Positions 8,725 to 20,478 of a stretch of 64,000 nt of DNA are shown here, piece by piece. Location: positions 62,001 through 126,000 of the forward strand of contig NZ_WYEU01000003.1 in the NCBI RefSeq assembly GCF_015143595.1, in the 5' to 3' direction. The notes beneath the pieces were generated by a model. That model was not told the DNA's origin, ran no database searches, and saw only the letters and a program-made list of their open reading frames with translations. This DNA is from Sneathiella sp. P13V-1. Lineage in GTDB: Bacteria > Pseudomonadota > Alphaproteobacteria > Sneathiellales > Sneathiellaceae. How positions within the stretch are numbered: the stretch's first letter is position 1; each line of letters starts with the position of its first letter. Both the position numbers and the translations under genes were made by a program.

Positions 8725-9570
8725 CTAGAATTTATTGCGGCAACCAGCGTTGCGCCGGTGCTCTTCGCGCCAAATACTCTCCCACCCTTTATTGTGGGAC
8801 GCATTGGGAACCATTCGAATAAAAGCGCAGTTCTCAGCGCCTTGTTTTGCAACAAAACTCTCAGCAATAACTGGCGGGACATTATCGTCTTTACCGCCCA
8901 CCAGATGACGCTGGGGCATATGGCGAAGGTCGCGGACGTAATCAGCTGGGTTGAGCGAGCCATGGAGCTGCTTAACTTTGTGCAAATTGGAATGTTGAAC
9001 AATATCCAGATTTCCTGCAACGGTTTTGAGGCTCAGGATATCATCGCGTTTTGCCGCCAAAAGGGTCGCAATTGCGCCGCCGCCGGAAAACCCTACCAGG
9101 TGATATCCTCCTACCCCTGCTTGTCTTTTTAAGTTATCCAAAACCGTCTCATAGGCTTCAACAATCTCTTTTGAATATCGATGAGAGGTCCAGTACTTAC
9201 TTTGGCAGTTACCTTCCTTCTTTAAGTCTACATACTGACACGGACGCCCAAGGTAAATGACATCCGCGCTTTGATCGACCGCGGCCAACCGCAAGGCAAC
9301 AGGATTTCGTGGTGTTGGGTTAAATGACGGCCGTCCGCTCACAAAAGCGAGCCCATCCCCTTCTATATAAACTGTGGGATATTCAGGCTGCGCCTGTAAT
9401 CTCCAAAAGCCCTGCAACATAAATGATCTGGTTGCGACAACCAGAGGAGCTAGATTTCCCTCAGCAGCTATTTTGGATGCTTTTGCTCTTCGCTCATCAA
9501 CAGAGAAAGACGAGCAACCCGTCAGGACCATCAATAGAGCAAAAACAGCTACGACATTTCGGAACATCAT
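8725..9570 (-). CDS. Alpha/beta-hydrolase fold lipoprotein
   Basis: A 281-residue protein with a lipoprotein signal (lipobox LTGC, Cys19). An alpha/beta-hydrolase domain follows. The nucleophile elbow GFSGGG places the probable catalytic serine at 162, with a likely acid in GGKDDN (Asp228/229) and histidine 259 in NASH. The substrate is unknown; sequence alone does not separate esterase, lipase or peptidase. Its ATG-ATG start directly abuts the stop of the upstream methyltransferase gene, so the two are translated from one transcript. Confidence 0.85.
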   Translation of the reverse strand: MMFRNVVAVFALLMVLTGCSSFSVDERRAKASKIAAEGNLAPLVVATRSFMLQGFWRLQAQPEYPTVYIEGDGLAFVSGRPSFNPTPRNPVALRLAAVDQSADVIYLGRPCQYVDLKKEGNCQSKYWTSHRYSKEIVEAYETVLDNLKRQAGVGGYHLVGFSGGGAIATLLAAKRDDILSLKTVAGNLDIVQHSNLHKVKQLHGSLNPADYVRDLRHMPQRHLVGGKDDNVPPVIAESFVAKQGAENCAFIRMVPNASHNKGWESIWREEHRRNAGCRNKF

Positions 9571-11115
9571 CTAATTCTCAATCAACAAACTATTTCTTAA
9601 GAAGAAGCCAAATTGAGCATCCAAATATGTCTTTAAAATGGTATCGATTTCCGGGCTATCAGCGGCCACGACATCCCCGTTTTTGTTCAAATTCAACTCA
9701 CCGCTTGCAATGTGCTTTAAGAGTTCCTTCCGAATTCTCTCTGCATCATTTTTACCATCCAGATATTGAAGCAATATCCGTTGATCCACTTTCAGCTTTA
9801 TCTGATCATGCTTTAAATTTGTCACCACATCCTGTTTTTCAGCTTGAAGGCGGGCATAAGAAAAAACCTCTGGTTTCTCATTAACTTCACTCGCGATCGG
9901 GGCGGCGTCTGCCCGCGCAGCGAGCAATCCGGAAAACAGAAAACGAACAACAAGATTGGACAAATCCCGTTCAATTTCTTCGCTGGATTTATCCAACTTC
10001 TTTTCAAGTCTGGAGAAAACCTGATCAAAAGACAGCATCTTGGGAAAGGCGTTTATTATCTCTTTGTAAGCCCCGACTGCGACCTCCCCAGAAATAGTCG
10101 CAATCAGCTCAGGCTCTTTCAAACGCTTAATGCGAAGCTCCTGATCATTTGGTTGATCGGGTGTTATACCGAACAATGGTATCAAGCAGAGTTTCTTCAC
10201 AACTTCGCTGGAAATGGAGCGCTTAATTTCATGCCCTTTTCGGGTAAGCACCGTCATTCTGAAACGGCGGTTGGAGATAAAGTCCAGATACTGTTCCTGC
10301 TCTATCACGTTGGTCATGGGAGCGAGCGTTTTCTTCACCTTATCACTATGGTTCCCAAGGTACATGGACGGCAGCTCACTATCCCCTACATATGAAAGGC
10401 CCGCTTCATTGGCACGGCTCATAAACTCATGGAAATAACAAGGCTCGTTAATTGCTTCCAAATGATCGTGCAGCAGATAATTGTCATCTGCATTCTGAAG
10501 CGTTTTAACCTCTTGTTCTAAAAGTGTTTTATACGCTCCTGAAGAAGACCCAAGGTTATCAGCTACAAATTTCAGCATTTGCCGAGCTTCACGAACTTTT
10601 TTGGCAGGATCGGAAAACCTTTGTCCATGGTACAGCATCATATCCCGAACTGTTTTCACGGCATTCCAGCCGGGCAGAGTATTGTAACTGAGATAAGCAA
10701 GTCCATTATCGCTCAACCGCTCCCCGCATATTTTCAAGATCGCATCCTGAACAAATGACGGCACCCATGAAAAAACACCATGCGCCATGATGTAATCGTA
10801 AGTCTCGTGAGGAAATTCCACTTCATCAATCGAACCCGCGATAAAGGTGACGTTCGTGAGGTTCAATTTTGCAACCAGCGCATTCGCTTGAGCGATTTGA
10901 TTTTCTGATAGGTCAACGCCAACAAATGTCGCATCTGGATATTGGACGGCCAGTGGAATGATATTCCCACCAGATGCACATCCTATCTCCAATACCGTTG
11001 CCTTCTCAATACCCGCTGGAGATAAACTAAATACCTGCCCGATTGCCGACATGGCAGAGGGTGTTGCCTGAGGGTATCCATAACTGGGATATGGGATGTC
11101 GTCATAGGTCGTCAT
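9571..11115 (-). CDS. Class I SAM methyltransferase with methyltransferase-regulatory domain
   Basis: A 514-residue protein. The N-terminal third is a Rossmann methyltransferase with motif I VLEIGCASGGN and post-I VGVDLSENQIAQA. A middle and C-terminal region fits the methyltransferase regulatory domain family (NYLLHDHLEAINEPCYFHEFM). Such proteins are widespread in Proteobacteria but their targets are unknown. AGAAGG precedes the ATG at 11115. A TATAAT lies only 7 bp before the ATG, immediately after the upstream terminator, so the gene may have a very short leader or depend on read-through. It is coupled to the lipoprotein hydrolase gene (no gap). Confidence 0.85.
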   Translation of the reverse strand: MTTYDDIPYPSYGYPQATPSAMSAIGQVFSLSPAGIEKATVLEIGCASGGNIIPLAVQYPDATFVGVDLSENQIAQANALVAKLNLTNVTFIAGSIDEVEFPHETYDYIMAHGVFSWVPSFVQDAILKICGERLSDNGLAYLSYNTLPGWNAVKTVRDMMLYHGQRFSDPAKKVREARQMLKFVADNLGSSSGAYKTLLEQEVKTLQNADDNYLLHDHLEAINEPCYFHEFMSRANEAGLSYVGDSELPSMYLGNHSDKVKKTLAPMTNVIEQEQYLDFISNRRFRMTVLTRKGHEIKRSISSEVVKKLCLIPLFGITPDQPNDQELRIKRLKEPELIATISGEVAVGAYKEIINAFPKMLSFDQVFSRLEKKLDKSSEEIERDLSNLVVRFLFSGLLAARADAAPIASEVNEKPEVFSYARLQAEKQDVVTNLKHDQIKLKVDQRILLQYLDGKNDAERIRKELLKHIASGELNLNKNGDVVAADSPEIDTILKTYLDAQFGFFLRNSLLIEN

Positions 11116-11133
11116 ATCATTATACCTTCTATA

Positions 11134-11162
11134 AAAAACCCCGGCACAAGACCGGGGTTTTT
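11134..11162. terminator. Terminator after the autotransporter gene
   Basis: An 11-bp perfect stem (AAAAACCCCGG / CCGGGGTTTTT) with a 7-base loop, T-runs on both strands. It lies 20 bp past the autotransporter stop and directly before the methyltransferase ribosome site. Confidence 0.93.
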
Positions 11163-11182
11163 ATCGAAAATCACTTATCGAT

Positions 11183-14100
11183 TTAGAAATCGACGCGGGC
11201 CTCAAATCTTGCGGAATGACCGATGGATCCAGACTTCAATTCGGCATCGTAATTGAAGCCAACACGGAAGCCATCCATTTCATACCCCAAGCCAAACCCA
11301 AGGTTACCTGCAAACTGCTCCACATCCGCCCCATCGACCTTAAAGGCCGCGCCACCACCGGTGTAAGTGGCCGTTGCACTCGCTGTATCCCCAATAAGGT
11401 CATAGCTCACGCCACCCGTGATCGATGGCACCAGATAGGCTTCTTCCATCCGGATTTTGGAATGCAATTTAACATTTGCAGACGTGATAAAGACATTAAT
11501 CGCATCTGGATCAACTGTCTGGCTAAACCCGCCGCCGCCATTTTCAGTATATTCTTCACCTTCAACATGGGTGTAGTTAAACCCAACAGACGGCGTAAAA
11601 TAAGCCGTGCCGCGGAGATGAAGCGGAATACCAGCATTACCCGCAATCATGAACTGATGAGACACATAGTCGCCAGTTACGTCACGATCGAGACCACCAA
11701 AATTGATCACGCGCCGCGTTTCATTACTGTTATATGCATAACCCGCCATCAGATCCGCATAATACGCCTTCCCGGTAAAATCGGTATAGACCGTGAACTG
11801 ATAACTATTGATATCGATATTGGATTTACCGGCACCATCACCTTCAACCTCTGTTTGGGAAACGGACAGAGACGCACCAATACGATACTGACGTTCCTTA
11901 TCCATGAAGGTATCCACACCGCCTGAGAGGCCGTAAGTGGTTGCATCATATCCATCAACACCGCCGCTAGCATCCTGCGATAACCAGTTACCAAATGGCT
12001 GCAACCACATGCCGATCCCTTTGGAATCATAATCACCGGTGGCAAGGCCCTCATAAACAGTTTGACCATATTGCGCGCCAAAACGAAGGCTCGCCAAGCG
12101 GTTTGAGGCGACACTAAAGACTTGTGTTGAGGTTGCGATATTTGATGTTGTAACACCACCCAAGGCATCCGCCTGCACTGCAACCTGTTCTGCGGCAAGC
12201 GTCGCATCAGCTCCACCCGTGTTTAATGCTTCATTCAATGCAGCGGCACCGGTCGCATCAGCGGCATCCGCAGAAGCTACCGCTTGCGGCAACGCTGTGG
12301 CTACATCGACTGTAGATCCAAGTTCTGATGCTGTCTCCGCCGCAGTTCTTGCTGTTGCCGTAATTTCCACATCATTACCGTTTGCAGAAAGCGCGTATGT
12401 AATAAGGGCATTATCTGTAACAGAAAGATTTGCAATTTCCCCACTAACATCAACAGCACCATCAAACAGTACAATTTTTCCTGAATTAAAGGTAGCCGGT
12501 AGATTGACAGTAGTGGTGCCTGCTGAGGTTACCCCACCCACAATGAATGCGGTTTCTGTATCCTCAATTCCGTTTCCAAGCGTAATCACTGCACCGTCAG
12601 CTAAATCAAGATTTGTATCAACAGTGATCGTCTCTTCCACCCGGATTTCACCATCCAAATCAATGTTCTCGACTTTCGCAGTTTTTAGGAAAGCGCCTTT
12701 GAATGTGGCTCCAATAACGACATCACCAGCAAAATCGGTAATCGTTTCAGCAAAAATCACTTCAGCTTTGCTGTTTTCAACAAGAATGGCATCACCCGCC
12801 ATACCTTCAATATCCAATGCGATATTTTGCTCGGTTGTACCGCTAAACTTAATATCACCGCCATTGGTATCAACTCCACCTGTCCCAGATGTCACGTCAC
12901 CAGAAATATTCAGTGTTTTACCTGCGGCTAGCTGAATTCCATTTGCTTCAGTAATTGTGACATCGTGAACATTGATATCCCCCCCAAGATTCACAGTGCC
13001 ACTTTTTGTATCTGCAATAAGTGCTTTGATTTCTTCGGTAGCGCCAATGTCACCCGACACGCTACCGGCATCGGCAATGTTCAATGTACCCACGACATCT
13101 GAATCATGCGTGTTATCTACGTCTTCCAGACTTTTACCCGCAGCCACAGTAACCGTACCATCTTGCGTGAAATTCACAGTACCTGTTACATCATCAGAAA
13201 AAGAAACGGTGCCTGTTCCATTGATGTTAATGTCTTGCGCATTCACGGTACCGGCAAATGTTGCAACTTTTCCTGCGCCTGGAATAACGGCTACAGACTT
13301 CAATTGCGCAACGCCAGAACCAATATCTCCAGTAACAAGAGTGATGTCATCAGTATTCGCGGTAAAGCCTACCTGACCCTGACCATCTGTGTCCGTTGTA
13401 ATATCACCGTCCAATACCACGTCTGGGTTAAAAGTAACGGCCGCGTCTTCATCAAATAAAATACCTGTCCCGTTTGACGTATCTACATTGCCTGCAAATT
13501 GTACACCTCCATCACCTCGAACAACAATTTGATCAGCATTTACAGTATCGCCAAACAAGCCAATTGTTTTATCACCAGTTGTGATATCTATAGTTTTAAG
13601 AGAGTGAGTTTCACCAACTTTCCCGTTAATAAAAGTCGAAACAAGCGTTGTGTCTCCCATTTCATCCGCTTTGGAGAAGGTCAGCGTGCCAACACCATCA
13701 CCACCGCTTTTGTTGTCCACAGTTCCTGTAATACGCTTATCTTCAGCGATCACAAGGGTTGCATCTGTGGAAAATTCAACAGCCCCTGTCACATTGCCAG
13801 CGACTTCAACCGTTTCTGTACCGCTAATTTCGATGGTTTTCGCTGATACGTTGCCGCCGAACTTAGCTGTACCGCCAGCATTTCCTGTATCCACTGTGAT
13901 TTTATTCAAGGCGTTGAGGCCGCCCACCGCTCCAGATACAACGGTAACGTTCGCACCACCAATATCTTGAATATTTAGCGTACCTTGATCTGCAGCCGTT
14001 GTACTTATTGCGCCAGTGATCGATTTACCACCGACGAGATTAACAGTTCCATCAGCGGAGAAAGTAAGTGATGTAACAGTCACATCATCTTCGAACGTTA

Positions 14101-14827
14101 CCGATTTTGTACTAAAGACTGCAATGTTGCCTGCATCAACAGTACCTTCAAACACTGCTGTTACAGGTCCACCTATGGAAATGGAATCAATTGCTTCGAC
14201 AGAACCAATATTGCCAGCAAAGGTTATGACATTGTCATTTATGTTATCCGCATTGGCAAGCGCTAGAGTAACACTATCATCCTCACTTGCCGCATCAATA
14301 TCCGCAGTGATGATTATATTTTCATTGTTGACGGTATTCACCTGCATCGTGGCTGTGGCTTTTGCAGTGTTACCGAGCGTAATGGCAACATTATCTGATC
14401 CATCAGGTTCTATGCTGCCTTGGAAAATCACGTTACCGCTGGTGACATTAATTTTCAAAGTATCGTTATTATCGTCCCCGTCATCAGCAACTAAAACGTC
14501 ATCAGCGAATGTAACTGAAGTTGAATTCGTTGATGTGATCGTTACGGTCAGGTCTGCTTGACCTGCAGGGTTATCCACCGTTAAAGATGGTGTTGCATCA
14601 GCACCTATCGTGAAAGACCCGCCCGATGCGTCCAGAGTCACTCCAACAGCACCGGCTTCATTAGTCTCTGTCAAACCAGCAGCATCATCCGCTATAATTG
14701 TAGCGCCATCCACGATCTCGGCAGCCAACGAATATCCACTTACAGCCAACATGGATGTGAAGGCCATGATTGACATGCCTCCCATCAACGCTTTTTTAAA
14801 CGAGCAATTTTTCTGTGCGACCAACAT
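11183..14827 (-). CDS. Autotransporter (type V secretion) with repetitive passenger domain
   Basis: The start is set at the ATG at 14827, 7 bp after AGGGG; the frame is open to a TTG at 14851. The 1214-residue protein has a signal peptide (to about residue 35). A long passenger follows, with repeated Gly/Asp/Thr/Val-rich strands of the type GTVNF...G.TVTVAAGKSL and ITG.V, typical of a beta-helix. The last ~280 residues form an autotransporter beta-barrel (MWLQPFGNW, GLGYEMDGFRVGFNYD) ending in the C-terminal aromatic ARVDF. The passenger would be displayed on or released from the cell surface. No catalytic motif is apparent, so an adhesin-like role is the likeliest but unproven. Confidence 0.92.
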   Translation of the reverse strand: MLVAQKNCSFKKALMGGMSIMAFTSMLAVSGYSLAAEIVDGATIIADDAAGLTETNEAGAVGVTLDASGGSFTIGADATPSLTVDNPAGQADLTVTITSTNSTSVTFADDVLVADDGDDNNDTLKINVTSGNVIFQGSIEPDGSDNVAITLGNTAKATATMQVNTVNNENIIITADIDAASEDDSVTLALANADNINDNVITFAGNIGSVEAIDSISIGGPVTAVFEGTVDAGNIAVFSTKSVTFEDDVTVTSLTFSADGTVNLVGGKSITGAISTTAADQGTLNIQDIGGANVTVVSGAVGGLNALNKITVDTGNAGGTAKFGGNVSAKTIEISGTETVEVAGNVTGAVEFSTDATLVIAEDKRITGTVDNKSGGDGVGTLTFSKADEMGDTTLVSTFINGKVGETHSLKTIDITTGDKTIGLFGDTVNADQIVVRGDGGVQFAGNVDTSNGTGILFDEDAAVTFNPDVVLDGDITTDTDGQGQVGFTANTDDITLVTGDIGSGVAQLKSVAVIPGAGKVATFAGTVNAQDININGTGTVSFSDDVTGTVNFTQDGTVTVAAGKSLEDVDNTHDSDVVGTLNIADAGSVSGDIGATEEIKALIADTKSGTVNLGGDINVHDVTITEANGIQLAAGKTLNISGDVTSGTGGVDTNGGDIKFSGTTEQNIALDIEGMAGDAILVENSKAEVIFAETITDFAGDVVIGATFKGAFLKTAKVENIDLDGEIRVEETITVDTNLDLADGAVITLGNGIEDTETAFIVGGVTSAGTTTVNLPATFNSGKIVLFDGAVDVSGEIANLSVTDNALITYALSANGNDVEITATARTAAETASELGSTVDVATALPQAVASADAADATGAAALNEALNTGGADATLAAEQVAVQADALGGVTTSNIATSTQVFSVASNRLASLRFGAQYGQTVYEGLATGDYDSKGIGMWLQPFGNWLSQDASGGVDGYDATTYGLSGGVDTFMDKERQYRIGASLSVSQTEVEGDGAGKSNIDINSYQFTVYTDFTGKAYYADLMAGYAYNSNETRRVINFGGLDRDVTGDYVSHQFMIAGNAGIPLHLRGTAYFTPSVGFNYTHVEGEEYTENGGGGFSQTVDPDAINVFITSANVKLHSKIRMEEAYLVPSITGGVSYDLIGDTASATATYTGGGAAFKVDGADVEQFAGNLGFGLGYEMDGFRVGFNYDAELKSGSIGHSARFEARVDF

Positions 14828-14950
14828 TCGCATACCCCTGCTATTGTCCAAGGTCTTAACCTGATAGATTTATTTGCACCAAAAGTAGCACTCAACCCAT
14901 CCTTTTTTCCACCCAATATTTGGAAAATTGAAGATTGATTTCTCTATTTT

Positions 14951-15463
14951 TTATCCAAGAGCTGAGAAGGCCTTGGTAAAGCCAATAAGCGTGAGCTTCA
15001 CAACCGTGACCTGCTGAGCGCCCCAACCGCGAAATCCGACGAGCATCTCGTTGCCCCCCAGCATTGCTTCCAAAAGCTGATCATCCACCTGAAAGGCAGC
15101 ATCGCAGCCAGATTTAGTACATCTAAGGAAAGATCTTTTTTGCTGTTCCCCATCATCAATCCGGTAAATGAGACCAGGCCTCAAATCCACTCCCAGTGGC
15201 AATTGAAGACTGAGATGTGGGTGCCGCTCTCCTGTTTTTTTATCGGCCAGATAAATAATGGTGGCGCTCAAAATCTTGCCAGTTACCGTTTTGCCGTCTT
15301 TAGTTTTCTGCTGAACGTAGTGATTCTGCGTCATTCGGCAGCTTTGTGGATTGCTGTCATCCTGACAGATCACATTCCATTTTGGCGTTTCCTGCGCCGC
15401 AGGCGTTCCTGCCAAAAACATAAATGCAAATGCGGCTAACATTAACGATGGTAGATATCTCAT
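14951..15463 (-). CDS. Invasion-associated locus B (IalB) family periplasmic protein
   Basis: A 170-residue secreted protein with a signal peptide ending at AQA-like sites near residue 23. IalB-family features include WNVICQDD, CRMTQNHYVQ, LPLGVDLRPGL and the paired cysteines in FLRCTKSGCDA. The family is common in alphaproteobacteria. It was named for a Bartonella invasion factor, but most members are in free-living species and have no defined role. It lies 66 bp downstream of fadH on the same strand. Confidence 0.85.
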   Translation of the reverse strand: MRYLPSLMLAAFAFMFLAGTPAAQETPKWNVICQDDSNPQSCRMTQNHYVQQKTKDGKTVTGKILSATIIYLADKKTGERHPHLSLQLPLGVDLRPGLIYRIDDGEQQKRSFLRCTKSGCDAAFQVDDQLLEAMLGGNEMLVGFRGWGAQQVTVVKLTLIGFTKAFSALG

Positions 15464-15529
15464 AGCGCCCCTTTTCTGTTACGCGCAACAGTACAAAGTA
15501 AACCGCTCAATGGAAAGTACCCAGATATA

Positions 15530-17593
<2,064 letters not shown>

Positions 17594-17758
17594 CTATCGG
17601 CGGTGTAAGAAAAACTCAACAAGGATGCTTGAATTGATATGAATAACTTTCAAAATTAATCTTTAGTTCAGCAATTTTTTCTAATATTTTAAGGATCTGG
17701 CAATTTGTTGGTCTACAGCGAATTGTCTCTTGGGTAATAGCAGTGTGTACTTAGTATA

Positions 17759-20461
17759 ATGGCGGTCGTTTTGGGCATTCAAAACCGGAAGATCAAAGAG
17801 GCATCTGACATTGCGTCATTGATCCGTGATTTCTCTCACTGGGCAACTTCATGGCCACGGCCGGTTGAAGAAGGTGCCCGTATTGTTTCAAAAGTTATAG
17901 GCACTGATCAGTTGTGCATCGACATCAAGCCGGTCGATGACTTGCCTCAAACCTTTCACTACTGCCAAATTCCGGAAGCGCCTGCGATCAAAGGCAATGA
18001 AGATGAAGGCTTCCGAGATAGAATCTTAAATGACATTATCAATAGCGGTCATAATCTTGATATTAGACCGGTCGGATCCGGTTACTTGCTGTCGACATCC
18101 ATCAACCTTCAAATGCCAAAAGGGTATTTCGTCCTTTCAGCAATGTTTGAAACAGAACCTCATTTAACGATCGAACAATCGACTTTCTTTCAGGTTGCTG
18201 CCCCCCAGCTTGCCCATGAAATCTCTCGGGATTACAGAAAAGTAACCGCAGTGGAACTTGCGGAAGAAGCAATTGAAGCGATTGAGGAAAGCATCATCAT
18301 CTATGACAAAGACGATCGAGTGATGATCCACAACAGACAATACCGGGATCTGTTCCCATCGATCGCAAAAATGCTCCGACAAGGGGTTACTTATGAAGAA
18401 TTGCTGAGAGAGCAGGCAAAACACAATCCTATATACCAAAAACATGGAACTCTTGAAGAGTGGATCAGTTACAGAAGGAAACAGCTCCATACACAAGGCC
18501 ATCAGGAAGAACAAAGCTTCAAGACAGGTCAGACGCTACGACTTACAAACTACCAATTGAAATCTGGTGGTACAATTTCGATCCGAAATAACATCACTGA
18601 ACTTGCGGAAGCTCGGAAACAAGCAGAAGAAAATGAAAAACTCTTCCGCACACTGCTTGAAAGTGCGCCAGTTGCACTCGCGATTACGGCTGGAGAACGG
18701 GTTCTGTTTGCCAATCAAATTCTACATGACCTGGTGAAAGCAGGTGAGGGAGAATTAATTGGAATTCATACAAGAGAATTCTTCTTCGACCAGGAGGAAC
18801 ATGACACAATTTCTCAAATATTAATCAAAAACGGAAAACTGCGTGATCATCTAATCAAGATAAAAGATGTTGATGGAAACCTGATAAAGGCCTCTCTTAC
18901 GGGCACACCTATCATCTACAAAAACAAACCCGCTCTTTTTTACGCTGTCCTTGACGTGACTGAAAACCTCGCAAATCGTGAGGCACTGCAAAAAAGTGAA
19001 CATCAGAACCGTTCAATACTGGAACTGATACCCGATGCTATTACAGTCCAATCAAAAGGCAAACTTGTCTACACGAACCCGAGCTTTCTGGAGATTTTTG
19101 GTACTAAAGATGCACAGAATATTCTCGGGACTAATAGCATTGATCTTATTGTAGAAGACCATAGAGAAGCAGTTTTGGCGCACCGCAACCGAGTACTCGA
19201 GACACACCAGGCTGCGTACATGCAGACACAACATCAACGTCAGAATGGGGAACGTTTTCACTCTGAGCTTTATACCTGCGCCATCAATTGGGACGGTATT
19301 CCTAGCACCCTCAACATCATCAAAGATGTGTCTCGTCGCCATCAGTATGAAGAACAGCTCAAACGAAATGAGCAGGAAATGACATTGGCGCAACATATCG
19401 GAAATTTTGGTCATTGGCGTCATAACCTAAAAGATGACACTGTTGTTTGGTCCAGAACTTTATATGACCTACACGGAATAGATCCAGCAACCGAAATTAC
19501 GCCCGGCTTCTTTAAGGATATGATTTCAAGCGAAGATTTTGTTCAAATGAACAAAGCAGCGGAACACGCTATCGAAACGGGCGAAGTTACACCTTATGAA
19601 ATTGTTGTTCATCACCCTGACAATTCTCAAATAACTATCTCAGGATCTCTTCTGGCCGAGTATGGTAACGATGGAAACGTTGTTTCGTTTTTTGGTGTAT
19701 CGGAAGATGTTACTGAACGCCGGGAACTGGAACAAAAATTTAGACAGTCACAAAAAATGGAGGCCGTTGGCCAACTAACTGGTGGCGTTGCCCACGACTT
19801 CAACAACCTGTTGGCGATCATTCTTGGCAACAGTGAACTTCTGGAAGAAAATCTAAATAGCGATCAGAAAACGGAACATGCTTTCATCAACAACATAATT
19901 CGGGCTGCCACCCGAGGTGCCGATCTTGTTAACAGCATGCTGGCTTTCTCAAGAACGCAGGAGCTAAGACCTACCTACGCCTACCTGAAAGAGCCTGTAA
20001 CCAATATCGCCGATGTTTTAAAACGGACCATCGAGGAGAACGTAAATATCAGTGTATCGGTCGCGGAAGATATTTGGCCCTGTACTGTTGATGTTGGGCA
20101 GGTAGAGAACGCTCTGTTGAATTTGTCTTTAAATGCCCGCGACGCCATGCCTGAAGGTGGAAGCCTCAGCATTGATCTTTCCAATGTCACTTTGGAAGCT
20201 GGTGAAGATACAATGGGTGAAGAATTTAAATCAGGCGACTATGTGAAACTATGCGTGTGTGACAGTGGCACAGGTATCCCACAAGATAAGATCCAACAAG
20301 TTTTTGATCCTTTCTACACGACCAAAGAAGTTGGAAAAGGAACAGGACTTGGACTATCGATGGTTTACGGATTTATCAAGCAGTCCAAAGGGCATGTGAT
20401 CATTCACTCGACAATGGGCCTGGGCACGAAAGTCGAGCTCTATCTACCTAGAAGTATGTAA
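17759..20461 (+). CDS. Multi-PAS sensor histidine kinase, orphan
   Basis: A 900-residue predicted cytoplasmic kinase without evident membrane spans. A GAF-like N-terminal region (1-160) is followed by four PAS-type sensor modules (about 165-285, 295-410, 420-530, 540-655). The HisKA domain has its phospho-acceptor histidine at 679 (GGVAHDFNN). The HATPase domain has the N box (NLSLNARDAMPEGG), DSGTGIP, FDPFYTTK and GTGLGLSM. It ends right after the ATPase domain: there is no receiver, and no response regulator gene adjoins it. The ATG at 17759 lacks a good Shine-Dalgarno. The signal is unknown; PAS modules often sense redox, light or small ligands. Confidence 0.9.
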   Translation: MAVVLGIQNRKIKEASDIASLIRDFSHWATSWPRPVEEGARIVSKVIGTDQLCIDIKPVDDLPQTFHYCQIPEAPAIKGNEDEGFRDRILNDIINSGHNLDIRPVGSGYLLSTSINLQMPKGYFVLSAMFETEPHLTIEQSTFFQVAAPQLAHEISRDYRKVTAVELAEEAIEAIEESIIIYDKDDRVMIHNRQYRDLFPSIAKMLRQGVTYEELLREQAKHNPIYQKHGTLEEWISYRRKQLHTQGHQEEQSFKTGQTLRLTNYQLKSGGTISIRNNITELAEARKQAEENEKLFRTLLESAPVALAITAGERVLFANQILHDLVKAGEGELIGIHTREFFFDQEEHDTISQILIKNGKLRDHLIKIKDVDGNLIKASLTGTPIIYKNKPALFYAVLDVTENLANREALQKSEHQNRSILELIPDAITVQSKGKLVYTNPSFLEIFGTKDAQNILGTNSIDLIVEDHREAVLAHRNRVLETHQAAYMQTQHQRQNGERFHSELYTCAINWDGIPSTLNIIKDVSRRHQYEEQLKRNEQEMTLAQHIGNFGHWRHNLKDDTVVWSRTLYDLHGIDPATEITPGFFKDMISSEDFVQMNKAAEHAIETGEVTPYEIVVHHPDNSQITISGSLLAEYGNDGNVVSFFGVSEDVTERRELEQKFRQSQKMEAVGQLTGGVAHDFNNLLAIILGNSELLEENLNSDQKTEHAFINNIIRAATRGADLVNSMLAFSRTQELRPTYAYLKEPVTNIADVLKRTIEENVNISVSVAEDIWPCTVDVGQVENALLNLSLNARDAMPEGGSLSIDLSNVTLEAGEDTMGEEFKSGDYVKLCVCDSGTGIPQDKIQQVFDPFYTTKEVGKGTGLGLSMVYGFIKQSKGHVIIHSTMGLGTKVELYLPRSM

Positions 20462-20478
20462 GGCCACGCTATATCGGC

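Noticed and set aside
12219-12935. Plus-strand Ser/Ala/Thr/Val-rich open frame (and similar ones at 13.0-14.6 kb)
   Set aside because: These are shadows of the low-complexity autotransporter passenger on the minus strand.
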